Origin: Volutella citrinella
Taxonomy: Eukaryota > Ascomycota > Sordariomycetes > Hypocreales > Nectriaceae
DNA length: 64,000 nucleotides
Direction: 5' to 3'
Assembly (NCBI GenBank): GCA_034401135.1
Contig: JAWZSP010000006.1
Coordinates: 186,001-250,000, forward strand
The notes under the pieces were generated by a model, which made no database searches, had not been told where the DNA came from, and saw only the letters and a list, made by a program, of their open reading frames with translations. Within the stretch, counting starts at the first letter, position 1; each line of letters begins with the position of its first letter. The position numbers and the translations under genes are program-made. Shown here one piece after another: positions 33,431 through 44,390 of this stretch.

Positions 33431-34421
33431 AGCGAAGCTGGTATCAGATGATAAAGATAATCTACAGATCACTTGAAAAAAAAGGAACACCATGTTGCGG
33501 CGACAAGGCAGCTAGATATATTTGCCCTCTGTTGAGGGTTTCCCCGGGCTGGCTACCCAATGGAGACACGGAAAAGCTCTCATCCCTCACCCATGCGATT
33601 GTTTGTTAGCGTGCAGTCGGCCTGCTCTACAATGTGATGACGGCAGTCCCGCGACGGAGATTTGGCGCGGATGTGAGCAGAATGTGGTATGTTTCGGCCG
33701 ATAAAAATGGGGCCGAGGATGACGCACCGAGTTTTGATGCGGGGAAGCGGCCGTTATTGGCTGGGGCAGCATCCCCCATGGGGTTCATGATTCGAGATAG
33801 TGGAACGAGAGTTGTAGTGGCCAATCAGAGGCAGTAGAATCTTTACCCGCTGGCCCAGGCCTATGTTCAATGTGGCTAGAATGCATGGGGCTCATGAGTT
33901 CGGCAGCTGGGAGCCGAGGAATGAATCCCTCTGTTTAACCGTAGTATAGGCATGGGTGCTGTTGGTGTTTAGAAAACGACGTCACTTGGTTGTGGAGACA
34001 ATTTCCGACGCCAACTATTGGGCTATTATGAGAAGCCTAGACGATACCCTCACGAGCTGGATCTAGCTAGGTAATCATAGTCTGCCCTGGGCCTACCGTT
34101 GCGGCGCGGTTCGGCCTTGGGGTCTGTTGGGCACTTATCCCTGATAGAGAGTGATGTAAAACTGCCTTCTCTGTACATACTACGCAGTACTATGGCTCCT
34201 CCCCGTGGCTGCTAGTCACAGCTTTTAGAACGACACGCGCAGGGATGCAACTCTAAAGTGTGAATTGGTGGGCTTTGGATGAACCTGTTGCCCTCCAGTT
34301 CCCGAAACTAGCATCTCATCCCTTGGGAAAAAAAAACACTCTAGCACAGGTCAGTCTACGTGCTTAAACATCTCGCTCATCCACGACCTCCGCCCAGACT
34401 GCGAGACATTCCACTCTTACC
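33431..34421. other. Intergenic, about 1 kb, no gene seen
   Basis: Divergent promoter space between the carboxylesterase and the small Met-Gly-Cys protein. No supported ORF; a poly-A run lies near 34328-34336. Confidence 0.4.
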
Positions 34422-34843
34422 ATGGGTTGCTTGTGCTTTCTACGCAAGTCAGCCAAGGGCGCAGGCGATTCACCCTCGCAGTCCCGAAAAGACACCGAAT
34501 AAGGCCGTCACCACGACCGATACGGCCCCAGCGCCGCCGTGGCATCCGGCAACGCCGACAAGCCTATGCCTAAGCCTGAGATACTAAACCACCTAGGCCT
34601 TGGCCCGGAGATGCCACCGTCTTGGGCCAAGATAGACCATATGGCGGAGTGGGAAAAGAATAAGAAGTTTATAGACAGCTTGTCAAAGGAGGAAATTGAT
34701 AAGATATTTCCCGAATGGAGTGAGTCCTATTATCTGTCTATCAGGAATACATACTGACTTTCTTCATAGAGGGTATCCCAAGGGAGGGAGTGCCTGCACA
34801 TGTTGCAATGGAATATTTGATGGAAGCGTTTGGGTCCATCTGA
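34422..34843 (+). pseudogene. Small Met-Gly-Cys (lipidation-type) protein with in-frame TAA
   Basis: The ATG at 34422 opens MGCLCFLRKSAKGAG, a Gly2/Cys3 N terminus suited to myristoylation and palmitoylation. After 26 codons there is a TAA (34500-34502), but the same frame continues with a plausible protein: PMPKPEILNHLGLGPEMPPS, KIDHMAEWEKNKKFID, KEEIDKIFPEW. A GT-AG intron (34720-34769) with a CTGAC branch site then joins GIPREGVPAHVAMEYLMEAF and a stop at 34841. The intron and frame argue for a genuine gene about 114 codons long whose early codon mutated to a stop. A cryptic intron that removes the TAA is possible but no good branch site is visible. Function unknown. Confidence 0.5.
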
Positions 34844-35702
34844 TACTAATGGCCAATGCGTACCTTGCGACAGGCAGTTGTCTGGCTACTGGTGTTTGGG
34901 GCCATGGCACACTATGGAGTCTGTTGCCAATCATAATAGACAACACAACACGCAAGCGTCTAGTATTCCTCACCTAAGTGCATTACCATGCATATCGCGA
35001 TCTGACCAGCATGCTCTATCTTTAATCTACATTGCAAAACCTTTCCCCTTGGCCGCCTGCAGCAAGCTATTCTTTTCTTAATCGAGAGGAACGGAAATTG
35101 AGGCAACAGCGCGCCATTGTCCTCGAGTAAGCAAGGCAAACAGGTGTGGTAGTACAGACGCCGCCCCAGCCCATCAGCAAACACCACCTTTCAGCTGTAT
35201 GCGACTTGTCACCAGACGCGTGCTCTGGTGGCACCATTGCTGCGGCTTATTGCGCTGTGTGCTGCTGATCCCTGCAGCGACGGCTTGGCAGCAGCCTCAG
35301 CCAGCAGCCCGAGCCATCTCTTGAGCCTGATGGCGCCCACTGAGAGTTGGTTGTCTCACTCGCAGCTGCGGGCGTAGCGTCAGCTGAACCAAGCCGACCA
35401 TGGCGCGGATACTCGCAGTGCACATTCATGATAGCTGGGCACCATCATATGCTGGAAGATACTGCATGCACCTCAGCCCTGGACGCAAGATTGCCTTGCA
35501 GGTGCGAGGGCTCCGGTTACATACGTAACACAAGGTCTAAGGCTGTACCTGGAGTACTTGTGCTACCAATGGCTCGTCTATATTTACTCAAGTTTGATCT
35601 TCCCCCGCCCGCGCGACGTTCGCAATTCCCCACGACATTCAACCCGCGATTGTCACGCATCTATTTCCCACATCCCCGATTCCACATGCTCATATCTTCA
35701 CT
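34844..35702. other. Intergenic, no gene seen
   Basis: 859 bp without supported coding sequence. The last 100 bp are rich in C and T, as expected for the leader of the following gene. Confidence 0.4.
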
Positions 35703-38172
35703 ATGAGTAACAGCATTCGGTACCATCAACTAGGCCGGCATCCCCTAGCCGAGACTGTGGTGCCATCTGATCCCGATGGACTCGACCCCATCGATACCAC
35801 CATTCCCGATCCACCCCGCTCCGCTCAAATCCCCCCCCAACAACCTATCGCATTGGCGTCAAACCCTGGTCGAGATAACATTTCACCGCCGACAACAGGC
35901 TTCAACAGACCCTATAGTGCTAGACAACCTGTGGCAGCACCGCCAGTAAATGTCGCACAGAGTCAAGCAGTGGCCTCGATAAGCTGGGCTCCTAGTGAGG
36001 CAGCATTGACACCAATGATAGGCTTGCCGAGCGAAGGAGGTGATACTGTGCAGTCTATGGAGACATCTTTTCAAGCTTCCCGTGCCTCAACCGATATTTC
36101 GCTCAAAAAACCCATGTCAAGCCACCAGCGGCCATGGTGGCTTTGTTTTGAGGGCACTTGGTGGCTCGAAATAGGCGCCCTCGTGCTATGCATCGCTTTA
36201 TTTACTGGCCTAATTCTTCTTCTCGTCAGGTACGACAATCGACTGGCGTCAGAGTACACGTCCACAGTGATTACACTCAACACCCTCATCTCGCTCTTTG
36301 CATTGTTCTCAAAGGGATGTCTTGCCCTAGCTCTGGGCTCGTGCATCGCGCAGTTCAAATGGAACTGGTTCAACGGACGTGAAAGGCCATTGCTCGACTT
36401 TGACCGCCTGGATGCCGCAAGTAGGGGATCACTTGGAAGTGCTCGCCTCCTGACCGCCTTGGCATTTCGCCTCCGGCCGTGAGTAATTTCCTGTGACGAG
36501 TTGTTCGAGTATATTTTGACTCCAAACAATACAGCCACTGGGTTGCCATAGGTGCAATGACAACCATCTTCCTAGTTGCCTATGAACCGCTCCTTCAGTC
36601 TGCAATTGGCCTTGAAAGCCGACCATTCAACGAAAGCTGGCCCGACTCAACGGATGGCAATACATCGCGTATCGGCCGCACTTTTCGATCAGATACCGGG
36701 CACTTGAAGATACTTGGGCCAACCTTTCATTTCCCGTTCCCAGTTGATGGCAAAGATGTCATATGGGGCACTTTAGGGACTCAGCTTCGTGACGATTACG
36801 ACATAGCAGCTGCTATCGATACTGGCCTCTCAGATATTGAAACAATGCGTAGCCTGGAGCCCAAGTTTTTCTGCCCTTCTGGAAACTGTTCCTGGGACGA
36901 GTTTGCTACTCTTGAAGTATGCCAGCGTTGTCATGATATTTCTCATCATCTCCAGACAGAAAGAGGGTCCGTCAAATTTCCCGGCAATTTTATTTGTGTT
37001 CCTGGGCGCTGTTCATGGCTAGGAGGGGGTGTCTCACCGTCAGAGATCAGCAACCAAGGAGTCGAAGCAAACCTGGTTTTCCTAAAAACCACATCTTCTT
37101 TTACAAAGCACACCATTCGAGAAACTGGACTTTTTCTGTCCAACATTGACGGCCATTCGCGATGCGACAGCGATGGCAAGGCGTGCCCAGATACATACAT
37201 GTCTGCAAATGTACTCACCAATCCGGGGAGAACCTTGACGTTCCATGACTTGGGAACCATGATTTTAGCCATGCAAACCATCACGGCAGACTCCAGTTGG
37301 GCGAAAAACCAGACATTCTGGGAAGACACAGCAGTGAAAGCGCAAGAATGCAGTCTCTTCTTTTGCGTGAATACCCATCAATCGGAAATCAGGCAAGGCA
37401 TCTTACATGATCGTGTCTTGTCCACGTGGCAGATTAGGACACCCAATTCATTCGCAACAAATGATGCGCACGACAACGATTTCACAGAATATTTTAACTA
37501 CACCTTGGACACTGGTAGCTTTGCTGAGGCTGTCAGATCGGATCTACAAATACACATTCCAATGGATGATCGAAAAAGACTGCCAGGCCTTGAAACTGCC
37601 AGCTTCAATATAAGTCAAAGCACTGTCGCCGGGATGATTCAAGAGTTTTGCGAGGGTTCAACTACACGCATCTGGGGACCGATAATTCTTCCACCCTTGT
37701 ATTTCAGAACATGATAAGCCCGTCTCTGGGATGGAATGACCCTCCGAGGTTTATGGAAAGAATCGCAAAAACTGGAAACTTGTCGACATCATTTGAAAAC
37801 ATGGCCTTGAGCATCTCCAAGTGGATACGCGACCGAGACTTTGAGACCTCCGGTGCAACTGGATACACGAGGAGGGACCAGCTGGTTTACAAGGTCCAAT
37901 TCGAATTTCTAGTTTTTCCGGCTATCACTGTTGCTGTTGGTTGCATCTTTGTCGTCTGGTGTATTCTGGAGACTAGGGCCACGGGATTGCCATGGTGGAG
38001 TACGGATGCAATTGTTACGATGGTGCACAGTTGCGACAACGAGCTCTATAGTGTGCTGGAGAGCGCCGAAAAAGACGGCAAGCTTCAGGAAACGGCAAGG
38101 AGTCTGAGGGTTTCGATGCAGAACAGGGATGGATTGAGAAAACTAGGATTAGCGGAAAGTACCCAGGCATAG
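35703..38172 (+). CDS. DUF3176 fungal membrane protein with apparent frameshift
   Basis: Exon 1 (35703-36478) and exon 2 (from 36535) join in frame. The N-terminal 130 residues are Pro/Ser-rich. WWLEIGALVLCIALFTGLIL is the first helix, then a second near FALFSKGCLALALG, then HWVAIGAMTTIFL. The ectodomain has paired Cys motifs (CPSGNCSWDEF, CVPGRCSW) typical of DUF3176. A C-terminal helix (FLVFPAITVAVGCIFVVW) and WWSTD loop finish the family pattern. Around 37643-37648 the frame slips: MIQEF in one frame continues as RGFNYTHLGTDNSS in the next, at a TTTT run. This fits a one-base deletion, either real or a sequencing error; an 80-nt intron with a poor GTCGCC donor is the alternative. Role unknown. 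Confidence 0.75.
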
Positions 38173-39505
38173 AGAGGCAATATTCGTGAATTGATGTAGG
38201 GTAACATGCATGCTGATCAGGAGGCGCATCGGCGCGCTCGCTCACAGAGGGGAAACTAGGGCTAAGCGGGTAAGCTTACGCTGAACCACATATTGGAAAG
38301 AGGGAGACGGAGGTGTTTGGCTGTCTTGTTGTATTGAATTTTCCCCGACGCTGGGTCGTTGGCTGTCGTCGAGTTTTGAGGCACTCAGCGCGTATCACTA
38401 AAACCGGAAGATGTCTCCCTCGAAGGCGCCTACCCAGCTAGTCCAACCCCTTTCTCGTCGTTAGATAGCCGCTCAGAACTATCATTACAGCCCAGTAAAG
38501 TGTCTCTGCGGCTGAGACCACGTCGGGTACCCAAAGAGGCTCCAATTGACCATGTTACGATACGACGGTCCTCAGCGAATCGGTTCTCAGCGAATCACGG
38601 TACTGATAGGGCTAGCGAAGACAGGAGGTAAGAGGCGAAGGGGAAGCGTGCTGTAGACGAAATTAGCAGGGCACAAGGCTGCATTTGTGGTCCTCGACAG
38701 CGAGTGGCCCGTGAACGAGGGCTGACAGGCAGCGTGGAAACGTGGTGCGCAGGTTTCGTCCTTGCCAGGCCAGATTCCTTCGGCCTAGTGTGCATATAGG
38801 CCTGTGTCTGCCGGTTTGACAGCGCCGTAGCGCCTAAATCGTCCAACCCTGGTCTTGTTTTCTGGGGGCCCAGCGGCTGGGGGCAGCTTTGGGCAAGGGT
38901 TCGTGGAGATGGGGGCCGTTTCACATTGGCGCCGGGATATAGACCACATGGCCGCATTGGAAAGAAAGAGCCGGTACGAAATGACAAGACCGCTCATGAT
39001 TGCTGTTGACAGCGGCCTTCGACCTCGCGTCTGGCTATGCTTGTAGTAAGATACTGATCATAGACTGGGCTCGAATAGAAGCACAGAGAAACGCACTCAG
39101 AGGAGCTACTCGTGGTCGGATTTGGAAAGAAAGAGCCGACAGGGCATTTAATTGCCCTCTTCATGCCTAAAGCAGCAGTGAAGGAAGGGCAAGACCCACA
39201 ACCTTGTTCATGGCCGCTTACGGTGGAGCTTTGTCGAGTATTTGGACAAATGGCTGTCCTTGCCGTCAGCACATCGGCGGTGTGCTAACCAGAAGCAGAA
39301 GGGAGACCACCATCTGAGATCAAGGCCTTGAATCCTTCAGCCCAGCGTTAATCAAACGTCTTGGCATTGCCGTTTCTCGATTCAACACCGAGCGGCTAAA
39401 GTCACCGCATAACCAAGGTTATAAAGCAAGCTGCGTCCATGATGCACCCACTCTTGCAGTATTCCTCGCAGAGTATTAGCTTTATCTATTAACCTGCTCG
39501 TCAAA
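38173..39505. other. Intergenic, 1.3 kb; short tandem repeat near 38570-38600
   Basis: No supported gene. CTCAGCGAATC occurs twice in tandem, about 15 bp apart, near 38570-38600. Short ORFs here have no features. Confidence 0.4.
39420..39425 (+). promoter_or_regulatory. TATA box of the 11-exon secreted-protein gene
   Basis: TATAAA 81 bp upstream of the ATG at 39506, followed by a 5' leader with CT-rich words. The distance is typical for fungal genes. Assigned by sequence only. Confidence 0.5.
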
Positions 39506-41746
39506 ATGGTCAACACTCTAGCTGGCTACCTTGTTGTGGCCTCGCTGGCCCACCTTGCCAGCGCAGGCCCCGTTTCGCCTCGTGTGAGTCTGGCAGCCCA
39601 AGTTCTGGAATCGTTAACTGACACCTGCCAAAGCAAGCCCAGGGCGCTGATCCGTACAAGGATCTCAACTTTGGACAGGTGAGTTTGTATATTTACCACG
39701 CTGATACTGAGCGCTGACATCTAGCCAGTGGAGAGATGTCACCTGCGACGTGCCGAGTCTTACCAACATTGTCAACGATCCTTACCAGCAGTACATCGAC
39801 TCCAAGGCGGCGTTGGCCTTCAGCGACATGGCTGGTGCCTACGAAGCCGATGGAAATATCCCTAACACTCCCCGGCTTACTCTTCCCAACTGGATTGCCA
39901 ACTTCTTCCACGCCAAGCCAGCGCTGGATTGCCAGGATCTCGAGCAGGGTAATTGCAAGGCAAGTGTTTGGGTGTATTGAGGTCTAGTCTAAAGTCGGTA
40001 CTAACTCTATGAGTAGTCTCTCATTACCTGCGGTCAGAAAGATTCCACTTCTGCACCCGTCAACTCGCCCGCTGGCTACTGTAAGTAGTAGATGTCCATT
40101 CTCTATGCCAGACCCAAAGCTAATCGGTTTCAAGTCATTCTCAATTCTATGAGTATGGCCCATAATGCCATGAACCTTGTCAAGGTTGCCATCCAGAATG
40201 CTCGCCAGTCATTCGTGGCCCAGGGACCCGATTTTGCCACAGTCAGTCTGCCGAACGCCAAAGATGTTTACAAAGGGCGGCTGTTAACAGTTACTAGACC
40301 TTCTCACCCGTTAAAGCCAACATCATCAAGTTCTCCAAGGATATTGCAAGGCAAAAGCAGATTATGGATGGTATCGCACTCGGATTCGCATTCATCAGCG
40401 CATTCAGCTTCAACTCTTGTTCGTGGAATTATACTGGTGTCTTTATACAAGCCTACCTTACTAATATCCGCGTGTAGTATTCAAGGTGATACCCGTCTAC
40501 AAGGGCAACCCAAACATGGCTGGAATGATCAAGGACGATGTCAATGGCCTTGTTGCATTTGGAATCAATTATGTAGGTATACTTTCTGGTCGCATGGTGC
40601 CGTGAGCTACTAACAGGCGTGGGATATAGGCCAAGGATGGCCTCAGTACCAGTGCCACAGCCCTTGCCAACATTGACAATGAAGTCAGCCGACTTTTCCA
40701 AGAAGTCGGCGACGCGTGGTACAAGGCTCACCTCAAAATGGCCTATGGCGTCTTCACAGACTTTGATACGCTGTTCAAGCTCATCATGATGGGACGCTCG
40801 TGGGTCCCCGACATCAAAGTCTTCTCGCTTGACCTTTCGGTGGTCGCCCGGAAGGCTATCATGTATTCCGTCATCCCAATAATTTGGAAGGGAGATCCCA
40901 CAACACACTCTGTCTTCATCGCGTGAGTATTGCTCCCACTGAATGACTGGACCAGAACTTGGCTAATAACTCTTACCAGTACTTCCGAAGGCCTCGATCC
41001 AAGGCCAGATACAGAAGGCTGTGCCGCATGGGCTGCCAATCGCCAATACTGGAACAATCTTGACTCTGGTGTCAAGTTTACTTCGGATCCAAGGGGATTC
41101 CCTCGCCTGTGCATGGGTGGAAAGGACGCATACTGTAATGAATCCCTCCTGCGTTGAAACTGTTGCGACCGTGAAAGATATAGCTAACGCTGAATCAGTT
41201 CCCGTCGCCCTCGATACGTCTCGCTTTACGCCGATGCCAGAACTGAACAACTGCAACGAACGTCCCAATGGCCCCTGCTTCGATCCCAAGCCTCTCGTCA
41301 AGGAGCCTTTTGGTGGAGATGTTCTGATGAAGGCAGACAACAAGTTCGGCATTGATGGCGCTGAGTTCTTTGCCAAGTGAGTTGCAGTTGCCACGACTCC
41401 CCACATTCTGCTGTCACAGTTCTAACCTCGAGAATTTAGTGCCGTCAACTCGTGGCTCAAGAATGGAAAGAAAAATGGTTGGCCTACCTTTGACATGGGC
41501 AACCAAGATGCCACGGCTGCACTGCTTGACGGTGGAGAAGCTGCGCTTGAGCATCTTACTGGCTTAGTGCAGATTCCAGTTTGCTCTCTGGCGGAGGGAA
41601 CCCGGAACCACCAGGCTCTTGTCGACAACAAGCTTGAGGCGAAGCACCACCCAGACAACAATCCGTACTACCCATGTAATTTTGTTGAGAAACCACTTGT
41701 GACCGTAAACCTAAGGATTGGTGGCGGTGGTATAATCGGTGTATAA
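39506..41746 (+). CDS. Secreted protein of unknown function, 11 exons, one GC-AG intron
   Basis: Predicted 557-aa protein. Exons: 39506-39583, 39634-39678, 39729-39959, 40017-40080, 40135-40241, 40298-40418, 40478-40572, 40630-40922, 40980-41134, 41199-41376 and 41440-41746; the sum is divisible by three and no stop interrupts. A signal peptide ends near residue 20 (HLASAGP). The mature protein has about ten Cys, mostly in the N- and C-terminal thirds (RDVTCDVP, ALDCQDLEQGNC, LITCGQKD, LNNCNERPNGPC, IPVCSLAEG), and a helix-rich middle with few charges (IALGFAFISAFSFN). I do not recognise the family. The third intron (39960-40016) has a GC donor in the optimal AAG|GCAAGT context. Expression as an extracellular protein is likely. 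Confidence 0.75.
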
Positions 41747-42012
41747 TAGGTCACTAGTCGGGCAATGCAGACATAGGCAGGGCTAACAAGATTATCTTGC
41801 AAAGATATAATTCGCAAATAGAATAAAAAAACACTGAAGAACTGCAATGTACTCGAGGTCACCAAGGTATTCAATTTTATTTGAGCAGATGATAAATAGT
41901 ATTGTTGAAATCACTTTTTATCCTACTCATCCATCCACTTGCAAGCATCCATCAGCCGGAAGCAGCGGGGCCTGGGGGTCCACGTGCCTCTGTTGACCAT
42001 ATTTCCGACATC

Positions 42013-43020
42013 TTAGTATCCACAGAAGCCCTGAGGAGTGCGGTTCTGGCCCTTGGGGCACTTGGCCTTGCACGTGTCCTTCCAAACCTCCTGGCCGTAG
42101 GGGCACTCGCACTTAGCGTACTTCTTGATGTCGAGTCCGTTGTTGCACTTCTTGGGCTGGCAGACGCCGTAGACAAGCTCCTCGCCGGCGTTGCACTCGC
42201 ACTTGGGATACTTCTTGTAGTCAAGACCGTTGCTGCACTTCTTGGGCTGGCAGACGCCATACACAAGCTCCGTGTCCTCGGGGCACTCGCACTTAGCGTA
42301 CTTCTTGTAGTCGAGGCCGTTATCGCACTTCTTGGGCTGGCACACGCCGTAAACGAGCTCCTCGTCGTCGGCACATTCGCACTTGGGATACTTCTTGTAG
42401 TCAAGACCGTTGTCGCACTTCTTGGGCTGGCACACGCCATAGACAATCTCCTCATCGTCGGCACACTTGCAGCTGGGATTCTTCTTGTAGTCGAGACCGT
42501 TGTCACATTTCTTGGGTTGACAAACGCCATACACAAGCTCCTCATCATCGGCACACTTGCAAGTCGGGTACTTCTTGTAGTCGAGTCCGTTGTCGCACTT
42601 CTTGGGCTGACAAATGCCATAGACTAGTTCCTCATCGTCGGCACACTTGCAGCTGGGGTGCTTCTTGTAGTCGAGACCGTTGTCGCATTTCTTGGGCTGA
42701 CAGACTCCGTATACGAGCTCCTCGCCGTCAGGGCACTCGCACTTGGGGTATTTCTTATAGTCAAGCCCGTTGGTGCACTTCTTAGGCTGACAAACGCCGT
42801 AGACGAGCTCCTCACCGTCGGCACACTTGCAAGTGGGGTACTTCTTGTAATCGAGCTTGCTAGTGCATACGCAGTTGCCGTACGTGTCGGCAGGGGCATA
42901 GGGAGGGCAGCCGTAGGCGTTGCGGTCGACGAGACCAGCGCCATTCCCGGCGTCGGTAGGGGCGGCGATGACGGCACTGATGGCCAGAAGAGAGCCAACA
43001 AGGAATTGTTTGGCAAACAT
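42013..43020 (-). CDS. Secreted cysteine-rich protein built of 30-residue tandem repeats
   Basis: Intronless 335-aa protein. Signal peptide to about residue 20 (ends VIAA). After a short Cys-containing head (NAYGCPPYAPADTYGNCVC) come eight near-identical 30-residue repeats from residue 56 to 295, each of the form LDYKKYP.CKCA..EELVYG followed by VCQPKKC.NG with four Cys. A ninth, diverged unit (LDIKKYAKCECPYGQEVW) and a tail QNRTPQGFCGY close the protein. The regular Cys spacing suggests a chain of small disulfide modules on the wall or outside the cell. A TATA box lies about 110 bp upstream. No family is assigned. High internal identity suggests repeat number may vary between strains. Confidence 0.88.
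   Translation of the reverse strand: MFAKQFLVGSLLAISAVIAAPTDAGNGAGLVDRNAYGCPPYAPADTYGNCVCTSKLDYKKYPTCKCADGEELVYGVCQPKKCTNGLDYKKYPKCECPDGEELVYGVCQPKKCDNGLDYKKHPSCKCADDEELVYGICQPKKCDNGLDYKKYPTCKCADDEELVYGVCQPKKCDNGLDYKKNPSCKCADDEEIVYGVCQPKKCDNGLDYKKYPKCECADDEELVYGVCQPKKCDNGLDYKKYAKCECPEDTELVYGVCQPKKCSNGLDYKKYPKCECNAGEELVYGVCQPKKCNNGLDIKKYAKCECPYGQEVWKDTCKAKCPKGQNRTPQGFCGY
42136..42855 (-). repeat. Coding minisatellite, eight 90-bp units
   Basis: Eight head-to-tail 90-bp units inside the secreted repeat protein. Differences are mostly third-position or conservative changes, so unequal crossing-over or replication slippage that keeps frame is likely. A ninth degenerate unit follows toward 42060. 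Confidence 0.9.
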
Positions 43021-43127
43021 GGTTAAGAAGAGAAGAGATGAAATCTCTTAGGAAAGTTTGATTGACTCCTTGTGGTTTGTGTGTGAGTTGATGGGTGAAG
43101 AAGTTGGTTTGACAATCGCCAACCCTC

Positions 43128-43136
43128 GATATTTAT
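43128..43136 (-). promoter_or_regulatory. TATA box of the repeat-protein gene
   Basis: Reads TATAAATAT on the minus strand, about 108 bp before the ATG at 43020. It is a strong match for a core promoter and suggests regulated, possibly high, expression. Confidence 0.55.
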
Positions 43137-44146
43137 ATCCGGAGTTGGTGCCCCAAGCAACCCAAGCTGTCAAGTAAATTGGCTGCCTAACGCTGAGGCT
43201 GGCTGACCTAGGACTCTGGAAGAGAGACATACAGCAATTCGCTAGCGGCTTCATCCTCACCGCAATCGATCATCGTGTCCTTGCCCCATCCAGCCTCCGG
43301 GCGTTGACGAACAACAACAAGTCAACACCCGAATGTCCCGGCAGCCCAAAATCGTTGGCCGACATCCCGAGACCGCGTGGGCCGAGCTGAAAGCGCACAG
43401 ACGCCATTGGAAGGCGGGCAGAAACATACCCTGAGATCGCCAAACGTTGCGACTGAGACACCAATTTGGTTGGGTCTCAAAACCAGTGTCCTGTTTTTCC
43501 TGTATGATGTATCCATTGCCTGCGTTGCCTCCCTACGCGACACCTTCAAGTAGAAGAGGTTTATTTATTGGCAGAAGCAAGCCCACCTAGTGAAGATAGC
43601 TTCCAGATATGGTACATTAACGGCCACGTTGCCGCTAAGTGCGTTGAAGCTGTCAACAAACAAGTACTACGTAATCAGGATTGCCATCAGGCTGCCATGG
43701 CCCATTTTGTCTCATGGCCCCAGTTCCCTGCATGGTTCAGAGGCTATTTTAGGGGCTGGGCCTGAACAAATCTGGAACAGACACCAATCAGGAATTGCAA
43801 CATGGCAGCGGTCAATGAAGGAGACACAATATGTCAGTGCGACAGGTGCGCATTGGGCTGGAAGAGTCGGGGCTTCGGAACTCTGCCATGTTTTTCATGC
43901 ATACGTCCCCTGTCAGGCGACCAAGATACCGTCTTGGCTAGCCGTGAAACTTTTACCGTATTTATACAATCTGGGGCACGTCATGGGGTTGGTGAACAGT
44001 CTTGGATGTCGGCGAATTCATCTCTCCGGCGTCAAGAGGGTAACAGGCAGACGTATTGGTTCCTTGACGGCAGGTGTCATCTATCCCCGGTCTCGGTGCT
44101 CCGCAGCTCGCCAAGGTCATGGGCTTGGCCATCATTGCTCATTCGC

Positions 44147-44200
44147 CGAACAGCTCATTCGACATCCGGGCGTCGAACAGCTCATTCAACATCCGGGCAC
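44147..44200. repeat. Tandem duplication of a 27-bp unit
   Basis: Two adjacent copies of a 27-bp unit beginning CGAACAGCTCATTC, differing at a few positions. A small local duplication with no recognised function. Confidence 0.7.
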
Positions 44201-44390
44201 GTTCCTCGTGGCCCGATGTTGATAGGTACTCCTGGTGCATTCGTCTTGAGACGGCTGCGGCAGGTCTATAGCTGCCTAAGGCGGCTATCTAAGGGCCTGA
44301 TTCCACCATCTGACACGTAAAGCCTACTTCTTACTACTACTAGTATTTTATTATAATTTATTTTCTCATGTTGAGCTGAGTAATGTGCAT

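Larger units (their letters stand above)
43021..44390. other. Intergenic, 1.4 kb, no gene seen
   Basis: Includes the repeat-protein promoter and an AT-rich tract at about 44325-44370. A 210-codon open frame at 43590-44222 has no signal, domain or splice support and was not called. Confidence 0.4.

Noticed and set aside
41902..42627. 241-codon plus-strand leucine-rich repeat-like ORF
   Set aside because: Antisense shadow of the 90-bp coding repeats; the minus-strand frame has a signal peptide, TATA box and regular Cys.
43590..44222. 210-codon plus-strand open frame
   Set aside because: No signal peptide, domain, biased composition or splice support; it includes the 27-bp tandem duplication and looks like chance.
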